Assembly (NCBI GenBank): GCA_002721365.1
Contig: PBKC01000030.1
Span: 1 to 38,472 of the forward strand
DNA from: Rhodospirillaceae bacterium
Lineage (GTDB): Bacteria; Pseudomonadota; Alphaproteobacteria; GCA-2721365
Reading direction: 5' to 3'
DNA: 38,472 bases
A program made the position numbers and the translations under genes. The notes under the pieces are model-generated. The model ran no database searches and had not been told where the DNA came from. It saw nothing but the letters and a program-made list of their open reading frames with translations. This document shows, piece after piece, positions 7,448-15,163 of this stretch (its first letter is position 1; the number at the start of each line of letters is the position of its first letter).

Positions 7448-7954
7448 ATGAAGAAGCTGTCCATTCTCGCGACCCTCGCCATGCTGGCGGCAAGCTTGAC
7501 CTCCACTATCGCCCGGGCGGAGGACGATCCGGATTTCTTCACGCTGATGCTGGGTGCTTACGACATCAACGACACCGAGAAGTCTGCGGAAGGCCATATC
7601 CAGGTCCGCCTGAGCAACCGCCTGTGGATCTTCAAGCCGCAGTTCGGACTGATGTTCAACAGCGACGCCGGCTTCTACGGTTACGGCGGTGTCCTGATCG
7701 ACGCCTATTTCGGTAAACGCATGGTGGTCACGCCGAGCTTCGCGGTCGGCGGTTATTCCGAAGGCCAGAGCAAGGATCTCGGCGGGCCGCTGGAGTTCCG
7801 CTCGGCGATCGAGTTCGCCTATCGCTTCGACAACCGCTCACGGCTCGGCCTGCAGTTCAGCCACATTTCCAATGCCGGCATCTACGACCGCAATCCGGGC
7901 ACGGAGTCACTGCTGCTCACCTACTCGATCCCCACGGACGTTTTCGGCCGCTAG
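7448..7954 (+). CDS. PagL-like lipid A 3-O-deacylase / acyloxyacyl hydrolase
   Basis: 168 residues with a clear signal peptide (KKLSILATLAMLAASLTSTIARA, cleaved before EDDPDFF). The mature part is an alternating beta-strand pattern of an 8-stranded outer-membrane barrel. The PagL catalytic triad is visible: His and Ser in FSHISNAG and Glu in NPGTES, near the C-terminus. PagL removes the 3-O acyl chain from lipid A in the outer membrane. An AGGAGA ribosome site precedes the ATG. It is followed after 1 nt by yciB, suggesting cotranscription. Annotation as a general acyloxyacyl hydrolase is equally fair. Confidence 0.85.
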   Translation: MKKLSILATLAMLAASLTSTIARAEDDPDFFTLMLGAYDINDTEKSAEGHIQVRLSNRLWIFKPQFGLMFNSDAGFYGYGGVLIDAYFGKRMVVTPSFAVGGYSEGQSKDLGGPLEFRSAIEFAYRFDNRSRLGLQFSHISNAGIYDRNPGTESLLLTYSIPTDVFGR

Positions 7955-7955
7955 C

Positions 7956-8504
7956 ATGAATCCTTTCATCAGGCTGGGGCTGGAGCTGGGACCGCTCCTC
8001 CTGTTCTTCTTCGCCAACTCCTGGTACGGCCTGATCCCCGCGACCGCGGTGTTCATGGTCGCGACGGCGATCGCCCTTCCGGTCGCCTATGTGCTCGAAA
8101 AACGCCTGCCGATCATGCCGCTGATCACCTGTGTGTTCGTGCTGATCTTCGGCGGGCTGACCGTCTGGCTGCAGGACGAAACCTTCATCAAGCTCAAGCC
8201 GACGATCGTGAACCTGCTGTTCGCGGCGATCCTGCTGGGCGGCATGGTGGCGCGCCAGTCGCTGCTGAAACCGCTGCTGGGCACGATGGTTCACCTGACC
8301 GAGGAAGGATGGCGCCTCCTCACCCTGCGCTGGGGCGGTTTCTTCATCGTGCTCGCGATCCTGAACGAAATCGTCTGGCGGACGCAAAGCACGGACTTCT
8401 GGGTCGACTTCAAGGTCTTCGGCATCATGCCGCTGACCATCGCCTTCAGCATCGCTCAGATGCCGCTGATCAACCGCTACCACGCCGACCCCGAGTCCAA
8501 CTGA
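7956..8504 (+). CDS. YciB-type inner-membrane protein (septation protein A family)
   Basis: 182 residues with about five hydrophobic segments: GPLLLFFFANSWYGLIPATAVF at the start, then MVATAIALPVAYVL, PLITCVFVLIFGGLTVWL, NLLFAAILLGGMV and a C-terminal LTIAFSIAQMPLI. The KPTIVNLLFA and LRWGGFFIVLAILNE signatures match YciB/IspZ. The family affects envelope integrity and cell division; its molecular activity is unknown. The ATG at 7956 begins 1 nt after the PagL-like stop, so an envelope-related two-gene operon is likely. It is convergent with folC. Confidence 0.9.
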   Translation: MNPFIRLGLELGPLLLFFFANSWYGLIPATAVFMVATAIALPVAYVLEKRLPIMPLITCVFVLIFGGLTVWLQDETFIKLKPTIVNLLFAAILLGGMVARQSLLKPLLGTMVHLTEEGWRLLTLRWGGFFIVLAILNEIVWRTQSTDFWVDFKVFGIMPLTIAFSIAQMPLINRYHADPESN

Positions 8505-8512
8505 CCCGGCGG

Positions 8513-8529
8513 AAAACGGCTCAGCCGTT
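8513..8529 (-). terminator. Candidate terminator of folC
   Basis: On the minus strand AACGGC-TGA-GCCGTT is followed by two further T bases. The folC stop codon is the hairpin loop. The stem is 6 bp, so strength is moderate. On the plus strand it is preceded by AAAA and ends in TTG, a weak site for yciB. Confidence 0.45.
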
Positions 8530-9771
8530 GTCGCGAAGCACCTCACCGGCCAGATAGAGCGATCCGCAGATCAGGATGCGGCACGGACCGCCATCCGAGA
8601 GCGCGCGGACCGCGGCGTCGATATCGGGTGCCGGCGCTGCCTCGGCAAGGCCGGCATGCCGGGCCGCGTCAGCAAGCACGTCCGGATCGGCGCCGTTCGG
8701 CTGGCCGGGAATAGCGACGGCGCGCGCCCGGCGAACCCGCCCGGCGAGCGGGCGAAGGAAGCCTTCGTGGTCCTTGTTGCCCATCATGCCGATAACGAGA
8801 TCGAGCGGCCGGTCAGCCCAATAGTCGGCAGCCGCCGCGGCGAGCACCGCCCCCGCTGCGGGATTGTGCCCGCCGTCGAGCCAAAGCTCGGCGTCGCCCC
8901 CCGCCCCATCGACGAGCGGTCCCCGTGTGAGGCGTTGAAGCCTCGCCGGCTGGACGGCCGTGACCAGGCCTTCGGTGATCGCATCGCGTCCGATGGCAAA
9001 ACCGTCGAAGCAGGTCGTGCAGGCCACCGCGGTCGCCGCATTGTCGATCTGATGGCGACCGAGAAGAGCCGGTCGCGGAAATTGCGCGTCCAAACCCAGC
9101 CCGCTAAAACGCCAGCGGTCCTGATCGGGCGCCGTCCGCCAGTCGATTCCGGCGCGGAGAAGCGGCGCGCCGACATCCAGGGCCCGCGCCGCGATGACCG
9201 CGTCGACCGCTTCGGGCTGCGGGCCGATTACGGCGGCCACCCCAGGCTTCAGGATTCCCGCCTTCTCGGCAGCGATCCCTTCGATGGTTCCGCCCAGGAA
9301 ATCGACATGGTCGATCGAGACCGGGGTAATGGCGGTGACGAGCGGCCGCGCGATCAGGTTGGTCGCGTCGAGGCGCCCGCCTAGGCCGGTCTCCAGGATC
9401 ACCGCATCGGCGGGGCTGCGCGCGAAGGCAAGGAAGGCCGCCGCCGTCGTGATCTCGAAGAAGGTGATGGGCGCGCCCTCGTTGGCGCGCTCGCACTCCA
9501 GCAGCACGTCGCAGAGATGCGCCTCGTCGATCATGGTTCCGCCGAGCCGTATGCGCTCGGCGAAACGGACGAGATGGGGCGAGGTGTAGACGTGCGACCG
9601 GTAGCCGGCCGCCGCCAGGATCGCGTCGAGATAGGCGACGAGCGAACCCTTGCCGTTGGTGCCGGCGATGTGGATGACGGGAGGAAGGTGCCGTTCGGGA
9701 TTGCCGAGGGCCGCGAGCAGGCGCTCGATCCGTCCCAGCGACAGGTCGATCGCCTTGGGGTGCAGCCCCAT
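8521..9771 (-). CDS. folC: Bifunctional folylpolyglutamate synthase / dihydrofolate synthase
   Basis: 416 residues. The Mur-ligase-type P-loop is HIAGTNGKGSL, followed by the YTSPHL and IRLGG motifs, the ETGLGGRLDATN segment, ITPVSIDHVDFLG, and the C-terminal DGGHNPAA motif. The enzyme adds glutamate to dihydropteroate and to folates in the cytoplasm. It begins 19 nt after the accD stop, the classical accD-folC pair. The ATG at 9771 is the only conventional start, yet the upstream in-frame codons spell SDALLDRL, like the N-terminus of relatives. The true start could be non-canonical, and no ribosome site is visible. Confidence 0.93.
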   Translation of the reverse strand: MGLHPKAIDLSLGRIERLLAALGNPERHLPPVIHIAGTNGKGSLVAYLDAILAAAGYRSHVYTSPHLVRFAERIRLGGTMIDEAHLCDVLLECERANEGAPITFFEITTAAAFLAFARSPADAVILETGLGGRLDATNLIARPLVTAITPVSIDHVDFLGGTIEGIAAEKAGILKPGVAAVIGPQPEAVDAVIAARALDVGAPLLRAGIDWRTAPDQDRWRFSGLGLDAQFPRPALLGRHQIDNAATAVACTTCFDGFAIGRDAITEGLVTAVQPARLQRLTRGPLVDGAGGDAELWLDGGHNPAAGAVLAAAAADYWADRPLDLVIGMMGNKDHEGFLRPLAGRVRRARAVAIPGQPNGADPDVLADAARHAGLAEAAPAPDIDAAVRALSDGGPCRILICGSLYLAGEVLRDNG

Positions 9772-9790
9772 CAGGCGATCGAGCAGGGCA

Positions 9791-10756
9791 TCACTTCTCC
9801 GCAGGTTGTTCCTCCGGCTCCTCCGCCGGTTCCGGGTCCGCAGCCGCCTCGGCCTCGTCGGGAATGTCGAGGCCGGCGGTGGCGAGATCGACGATCTCGG
9901 CGCTCGGCTGCGTGTGCAGCAGCAGATCGAGGATGGTGATCAGCCGGTCGCGGATCTCGTGGCGATGGACCACCATGTCGACCATGCCGTGATCGCGCAG
10001 GTATTCGGCCTTCTGGAAACCATCGGGCAGCGTCTCGCGGATGGTGCTCTCGATCACCCGCGGTCCTGCAAAGCCGATCACCGCACCCGGCTCCGCCAGC
10101 GTGATGTCGCCCAACATGGCGAACGAGGCGGTGACACCGCCCGTGGTGGGATCGGTGAGCACGGCGAGGTAGGGGAGCCCCGCCTCGCGCACCATGTCGA
10201 CGGCGATGGTCGTGCGCGGCATCTGCATCAGCGACAGGATGCCTTCCTGCATGCGCGCCCCGCCCGAGGACGGGAAGACCACCAGCGGCGCTTGCTGGTA
10301 GGTGGCGAGCTCCGCCGCCGCCACCATCGCCTCGCCCACCGCCAGCCCCATCGATCCGCCCATGAAGGCGAAGTCGAGGGCGAGGGTTACCACCGGCGTG
10401 CCGCCGATCTTGCCGTGGGCAACGATGACGGCATCGGTCCGACCGGTCTTCGACTGAGCGTCGCGCAAGCGGTCCGAGTACCGCTTCGAGTCCCGAAACT
10501 TCAACGGATCGACCGCGACCTTCGGCAGTTCGATCGTGTGGTAGACGCCGTCGTCGAACAGATTGGCAAACCGGACCTCCGGCTGTACCCGCATGTGGTG
10601 GTCGCAATGCGGGCAGACGTTCTGAGTCGTCTCGAGGTCGCGATGGAAGATCATCTGCTCGCAGGCAGGACATTTCGCCCACAGATTCTCAGGGATCTGC
10701 GGCCGCTCCACGAGAGAGCGGATCTTGGGTCGAACGAAGTTGGTGAGCCAGCTCAA
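9791..10756 (-). CDS. accD: Acetyl-CoA carboxylase carboxyltransferase subunit beta
   Basis: 321 residues. The N-terminal zinc ribbon has Cys29, Cys32, Cys48 and Cys51. The crotonase-fold carboxyltransferase domain carries SSGGARMQEG, the TDPTTGGVTASFA motif and GFAGPRVIE. The C-terminal 40 residues are an acidic, Pro/Glu/Ala-rich tail (EPAEEPEEQPAEK), longer than needed for catalysis. With AccA it forms the malonyl-CoA-producing half of fatty acid synthesis. In many alphaproteobacteria accD-folC follows trpFBA. Here the upstream gene is eboB instead, 63 nt away, so accD may share the ebo transcript or have its own promoter in that gap. Confidence 0.96.
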   Translation of the reverse strand: MSWLTNFVRPKIRSLVERPQIPENLWAKCPACEQMIFHRDLETTQNVCPHCDHHMRVQPEVRFANLFDDGVYHTIELPKVAVDPLKFRDSKRYSDRLRDAQSKTGRTDAVIVAHGKIGGTPVVTLALDFAFMGGSMGLAVGEAMVAAAELATYQQAPLVVFPSSGGARMQEGILSLMQMPRTTIAVDMVREAGLPYLAVLTDPTTGGVTASFAMLGDITLAEPGAVIGFAGPRVIESTIRETLPDGFQKAEYLRDHGMVDMVVHRHEIRDRLITILDLLLHTQPSAEIVDLATAGLDIPDEAEAAADPEPAEEPEEQPAEK

Positions 10757-10819
10757 AGGTCGGTTTTCCGGTGGGTCACAGGAAGGTCGAGGGGCGAGGG
10801 AGCGCCTCGCCCACCCGGC

Positions 10820-11749
10820 TTATTCGATCAGCAGATCCTCATCGGCGCGCGCCGGCGCCTGAGCCGGCTCCTGAACGACGGGGGACTGGCCGCGTAGGAC
10901 CGAATTGCCCTCGAACAGCGTGCGCTGGTCGACCGGGGCCGGTTCCAGCCAGTCCGTCTCGTTCATCTGCCCGCTCTGGCCATAGGCGGCGAGGGCGTTG
11001 GCATAGCACAAACGCTCGACGTCGGCTTGAGGAATTCCGCGCTGCAGCATCAACGTCGCGGTCTTCGGTACCGCCATCGGGTCCGAGACGCCCCAATCGG
11101 CACTGGAGTCGATCATCATCCGCTCGGAGCCGAAGCGACGGGCGATGTCGACCATCCGCTCGCTGCCCATCTTGGTCTTCGGGTACAGCGTGAAAGCGGC
11201 CCAGAAGCCACGGTCGAGGACTTCCGTGACCGTCTCTTCGTTGTTGTGGTCGATGATCACCTTGTGCGGCGCAATGCCATGTTCCTCGCAGACGTCCATG
11301 GTCCGCGTGGTGCCGCTCTTCTTGTCGCGGTGGGGCGTATGGACCTGGACCGGAAGGTCGAACTCCTTCGCCAGCTCGAGCTGCGCCCGCAGGGCCCGGT
11401 CTTCGAGAGCGGTCTGCTCGTCGTAGCCGATCTCGCCGACCGCGACGACACCTTCCTTCAACAGGAAGCGCGGCAGGATTTCGAGCACGCCCTCGGCCAA
11501 AGCCTCGTTGTTCGCTTCCTTGGAATTGAGCCCGATCGTGCAGTAGTGCCGGATACCGAACTGGGCGGCGCGGAAACGCTCCCATCCGACGATCGTCGAC
11601 AGGTAGTCGATATAAGTGTCGACGCTGGTTCGCGGCTGCCCGACCCAGAATGCAGGCTCGATCACCGCCACCACCCCGGCCGCGGCCATTGCCTCGTAGT
11701 CGTCGGTAGTCCGCGAAAACATGTGGATATGCGGATCGATGAGCATCAT
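10820..11749 (-). CDS. eboB: TatD-family metal-dependent hydrolase, ebo cluster (EboB-like)
   Basis: 309 residues. TatD-type metal ligands are in place: HxH at 7-9 (DPHIHMF), Glu in VGEIGYDE, His in VQVHTPHRD, His in VIIDHNN, and Asp in MIDSSADWG. The C-terminus has an extra Pro/Ala/Glu-rich tail of about 40 residues. The substrate is unknown. The ATG at 11749 follows GGGAGG by 8 nt; a second ATG directly follows. Identification as EboB rests on its neighbours eboA, eboC and eboE and on similarity to the TatD-like member of ebo clusters. A 152-nt gap separates it from eboA. Confidence 0.82.
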   Translation of the reverse strand: MMLIDPHIHMFSRTTDDYEAMAAAGVVAVIEPAFWVGQPRTSVDTYIDYLSTIVGWERFRAAQFGIRHYCTIGLNSKEANNEALAEGVLEILPRFLLKEGVVAVGEIGYDEQTALEDRALRAQLELAKEFDLPVQVHTPHRDKKSGTTRTMDVCEEHGIAPHKVIIDHNNEETVTEVLDRGFWAAFTLYPKTKMGSERMVDIARRFGSERMMIDSSADWGVSDPMAVPKTATLMLQRGIPQADVERLCYANALAAYGQSGQMNETDWLEPAPVDQRTLFEGNSVLRGQSPVVQEPAQAPARADEDLLIE

Positions 11750-11901
11750 GGCATCGTCCTCCCTCTTCCTTTGGGCCCGCGCCACCCTCCTGCCCCCGCT
11801 TGTGTCGGGTCCGGGGTGCCGGGCATTCCTCCCAGTTAGTATTGGTCTGGCGACCGCTTTGTCCAAACCGTGCCCCAGGGAACGGCCGGCCCGCCTTATG
11901 A

Positions 11902-12771
11902 TCAGCGGCGGGCCAGACTCTCCCAGGAAACCGCCCCCGATTCAATCTTCGCCCGGAGCTCAGGCGCAGCCGCCAACCGCCGCGCGGCCTCCGGATCGGG
12001 CGACGCCTTCAGGGCCAGCGCCCCGGCGAGACGTTCGCGCTCGTCCTCGCTGCCGATCACGCGCGTAAGGTCGTCGATGGCCTGGGCGTCCGCATGCGGC
12101 CCCACGCAGCGCCACAGCTCGATGCTGACCGGACGACTGGCCGCCCAGCGCTCATGCGCATAGTCGCACAGCATGCGCATGAGAGCCGGATTAGCACGGT
12201 CGTCGAGCCCTCTGATCGGATAGAGCGGGCTTTCCACGAACAGCGCCTTCAGCACCATGTGGTTCCAGGTGCCTTCCTCGAACATCTCCGCCGGATAGGG
12301 ATTGTAGTGGGCGACGGCATTGAACACCGCCTTCATGTTGCTCCGCGCGCCCTCGGCTGCGCGGGCCACGTGGCGTTCCGGCGCCGGATAGAGCGGCAGG
12401 CCGCGATAGAAGGTAATCAGTTCGCCGACATCGCCGGTCCGGAACAGGGCATCGAGCCGGCGGGCGAACGTCTCATCGTCGGAGTCTGCCGCCAGCAGCA
12501 CGGCCAGGCGCGCGGCCTGATCGACGCTCCATCCCGCCGGCGACCAGCCGGGGCGCGCCCGCTCGGCAGAGGACAGGTCCGCTTCGTCGAGCGTGAGATC
12601 GTCCTTGCCGACTTTCCGCGGCGCCAGGCTGACCGCCAGATAGAGATCGCGGTCCGTGGCACCACTGCCGAGCCGTTCCATGGCCTCCGCAAGCCAATCG
12701 GCGGCGGCCGGGACCTGCCGTCCGACCCATTCCGACAGGAGCGTTGCAGGTCGTTTCGCTTCGTCGTTCAT
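11902..12771 (-). CDS. eboA: EboA-domain protein
   Basis: 289 residues, helical, with no signal peptide or membrane segment. The diagnostic stretch is near residues 170-210: WNHMVLKALFVESPLYPI, then GLDDRANPALMRML, DYAHERWAASR and ELWRCVG. This matches the EboA domain, a family of unknown biochemical function found in ebo clusters. The C-terminal 60 residues are helical and charged. It lies 70 nt downstream of eboC on the same strand. The family is proposed to act with the other Ebo proteins in moving or processing a small-molecule precursor; nothing in the sequence reveals a catalytic site. Confidence 0.82.
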   Translation of the reverse strand: MNDEAKRPATLLSEWVGRQVPAAADWLAEAMERLGSGATDRDLYLAVSLAPRKVGKDDLTLDEADLSSAERARPGWSPAGWSVDQAARLAVLLAADSDDETFARRLDALFRTGDVGELITFYRGLPLYPAPERHVARAAEGARSNMKAVFNAVAHYNPYPAEMFEEGTWNHMVLKALFVESPLYPIRGLDDRANPALMRMLCDYAHERWAASRPVSIELWRCVGPHADAQAIDDLTRVIGSEDERERLAGALALKASPDPEAARRLAAAPELRAKIESGAVSWESLARR

Positions 12772-12841
12772 CGCCGTCCGCCATCGTTGGATTGGGTCAT
12801 CGCCGCAAAGGATAGTCCATGCCGGCCCGAGGTCGAGACGG

Positions 12842-13711
12842 TCATGTACCCGGCACCACCCGCTGGAACAGAAGCGTCAGCGGAAAGCCGACTGCCGCCA
12901 GGACCGCCAGCTCCGAAGCCCCCTGCCCGGCGATGAAGATCGCATCGAGCAGGCAGATCCCCGCCAGCATATGCCCCACGGCACGCGGCACCCGCCGGTT
13001 TCTACCCAGCACCAGTGTCAGCGCGTAGACCGTCCAGAGAAGAAACAGGAGGGCGAGCGCCGCCCCTATGACCGTGTTGACCGCAATCGGTGCCGCATAG
13101 ACGAAGGGTATGGCGAGGAAGGCCAGCGGCCACAGGACGGTCATCGACCGGCCGCTCTCATGCTTGGCGACGTAGGTCAGGCCGATCAGATAGCTGAGGG
13201 CGACCAGCGCGGCGACCACGAGCCCGACCGGCATGGACGGCGCGACCGCGGCACCGGCGGTGAAGTAGACCAGCATGCGGCAGAGCCCCATGAGCAGCGG
13301 GCTCAGAGGATTGCCCTTGTGGTGGCTGTCGTAGAAGACGATGGCGAGCCCCAGCAGGACACCGCCCACGGCCGGCCGCCAGCCGGTCCCGCCGTCGAAA
13401 CCGTAGCCCACGACGATCAGCAGCACGAACCCCACCGCCATCATGGCGAACGCGCTGAGGAAGACGGCACGTGCCGTCACGGCCCCGGATGGGATCGGCC
13501 GTTCCGGCCGTTCCCTGGCATCGATCTCGCGATCGAAGGCGTCGTTCAGGAACATGCCGGCGATGTAGAACAGCGACAGCGCGAGAAGAAGGATCACGCC
13601 GGCACCGAACCCGATCCCGCCGCCGGCCAGGACGATCCCGGCGAGGACGTTGGTCCAGACCGTAGGCAGGTTCGAAACCCGCCCCAAGCGCAACGCGACA
13701 AGCCAGGTCAC
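12842..13711 (-). CDS. eboC: UbiA-like prenyltransferase-fold membrane protein EboC
   Basis: 289 residues, polytopic with about eight or nine hydrophobic helices. The UbiA signatures are present: an N-terminal RLGRVSNLPTVWTN, the first Asp-rich motif NDAFDREID, and a second-loop YDSHHKGNPLSP that is weaker than the usual DxxxD. It is an inner-membrane protein; the ligand and whether it transfers a prenyl group are unknown. The start is GTG at 13711, overlapping the eboE stop by 4 nt (GTGA), so translation is coupled. The frame stays open further upstream but that part overlaps eboE and is not family-like. Confidence 0.87.
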   Translation of the reverse strand: MTWLVALRLGRVSNLPTVWTNVLAGIVLAGGGIGFGAGVILLLALSLFYIAGMFLNDAFDREIDARERPERPIPSGAVTARAVFLSAFAMMAVGFVLLIVVGYGFDGGTGWRPAVGGVLLGLAIVFYDSHHKGNPLSPLLMGLCRMLVYFTAGAAVAPSMPVGLVVAALVALSYLIGLTYVAKHESGRSMTVLWPLAFLAIPFVYAAPIAVNTVIGAALALLFLLWTVYALTLVLGRNRRVPRAVGHMLAGICLLDAIFIAGQGASELAVLAAVGFPLTLLFQRVVPGT

Positions 13712-14913
13712 GCGCTGAGGCGCTCCATGACCCAGTGAAGCTCCCGTGCCACGGCCTGATCGATGCCGGTCGTCCGGTAGCGCTCGGGCAGAACGTCCCA
13801 GGTATAGGTTTCGACTTCCAGATGCTGCGAAATCGGCGCCCGGCGATGACGGTCCAACGTCTCGGCGATGAAGCCCTGCGTCGTGGCGAAGGCGCCGAGA
13901 TCGTCGAGAAAGATCGGCACGTGAAAATGGACCCGCCACTCCCGTTCCGCCCTATCGTCGTCCAGCGCGGCGAAGGCCTGGGGAAGATCGGTGAACCGCT
14001 TGAGCCCCGACCGGGTCCGTTCGACGACCTGGTGCAGATAGACCCCATCGGCGAACGGTTCCAGCGCGGCACGGCCGGCCGCATCGACCGCCGGCAGCCG
14101 CAATCCGGCGCTGATCTGAAGCTTGGCGATGCCGATACCCGCCGCCTGCAGCGCGTCGATCCCGCCCTGCGGGTCTTCGAACTCGACGGCGGCATGACAG
14201 AGATCGAGGCAAAGCCCCAGATGGCGGCGCAACCCTTCGTCCGCCGCCGCTTCGGAACGGCCGGTGAGCGCCACGAATTCTTCGATGGCGGCTTTCGCGA
14301 ACAGGTGGTCCTCGAAGAATCGGACGGACTCGGCGATCGTCTCGATGAAGCAGCAGGGCTCGGGCTCCAGCGCCAAGGCGATGGTCCGGCCGGTCCGCGC
14401 TTCTATCCCGGCCAGATGGGCGGCATGCCGCACCATGGCCGAACGCATCGCCGCCACGTCGGCGTCGGAAGCGACCCGTGGCTTGAAGGCGCCGGGAACC
14501 GTGCTGACGCTGCCCGAGAGCCCCTCCTCGGCCGGCATGAGAACGGCAAGAAGGTCGGCAAGCTGGTTCGTGTAGCGCAGCCGCTCGGCGTCCATCCAAT
14601 CCGGCAGGTAAACATCTTCCTTCACCCTGACGCCGTGGAACGGCCCGTAGGGGAAGCCGTTGATGGTGAAGACATAGAAGCCGTTGTCGTCGAGAAAGGA
14701 CCGGAAGGCGCCGAGAGTGCCGGGTTCGCTCAACGCTTCGGCCGCCGCCGCGGAAAGGCGCAGGCCGATGCCGAACGGCGCATCCGGGCATACCTGGCTG
14801 CGGACCGCGGTCACATGACTTTCGAGATTGGCACGAACTTCGTCCCAGCTCTCGCCGGGATGGATGTTCGTGCAGTAGGTCAAATGACCGAGCGCCGCGT
14901 CACCAATTCTCAC
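13708..14913 (-). CDS. eboE: EboE metabolite-traffic protein (TIM-barrel, xylose isomerase-like)
   Basis: 401 residues from GTG, with AGGTGG 6 nt upstream. The N-terminus GHLTYCTNIHPGESWDEV is the EboE hallmark. GFYVFTINGFPYGPFHG and LPDWMDAERLRYTNQLADLL follow, as in EboE proteins. The barrel carries acidic and His residues in CLDLCHAAVEFED and LALEPEPCCFIE that could bind a divalent metal, as in sugar-phosphate isomerases. Its reaction is unknown. It is first in the minus-strand eboE-eboC-eboA-eboB series and divergent from eboF across 250 nt. Confidence 0.88.
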   Translation of the reverse strand: MRIGDAALGHLTYCTNIHPGESWDEVRANLESHVTAVRSQVCPDAPFGIGLRLSAAAAEALSEPGTLGAFRSFLDDNGFYVFTINGFPYGPFHGVRVKEDVYLPDWMDAERLRYTNQLADLLAVLMPAEEGLSGSVSTVPGAFKPRVASDADVAAMRSAMVRHAAHLAGIEARTGRTIALALEPEPCCFIETIAESVRFFEDHLFAKAAIEEFVALTGRSEAAADEGLRRHLGLCLDLCHAAVEFEDPQGGIDALQAAGIGIAKLQISAGLRLPAVDAAGRAALEPFADGVYLHQVVERTRSGLKRFTDLPQAFAALDDDRAEREWRVHFHVPIFLDDLGAFATTQGFIAETLDRHRRAPISQHLEVETYTWDVLPERYRTTGIDQAVARELHWVMERLSA

Positions 14914-15032
14914 GACAGGCCACCTGAATCCCTTGGATTAGTTCTCGATCGCAGCAACCTATCACCCCCTTAACTGGACGGTAAAGCGGCCGCATCGGTC
15001 GATATCGAGCCGCACTCGCAACCAGCATGACA

Positions 15033-15060
15033 TTGAGCGCGGGTGGAATCTCTCTATCAT
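15033..15060 (+). promoter_or_regulatory. Sigma-70-type promoter for eboF
   Basis: TTGAGC (15033-15038), a 16-bp spacer and TATCAT (15055-15060, 5 of 6). A start near 15067 would give an approximately 97-nt leader. The same 250-nt divergent region must also hold the eboE promoter, for which I see no good match. Confidence 0.55.
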
Positions 15061-15163
15061 CACGCTCTGTCGATAACGAGGGCGGACCGCGGCGGATTGC
15101 GGACGGGGCGGGATAGCTCGGACGACCGGTGCGAGGACGCGGACAGTACCGGGAGGATCCAGC

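Noticed and set aside
9650..10897. A 415-codon plus-strand frame opposite folC/accD
   Set aside because: Both minus-strand genes are complete and recognisable; the plus frame is a shadow.
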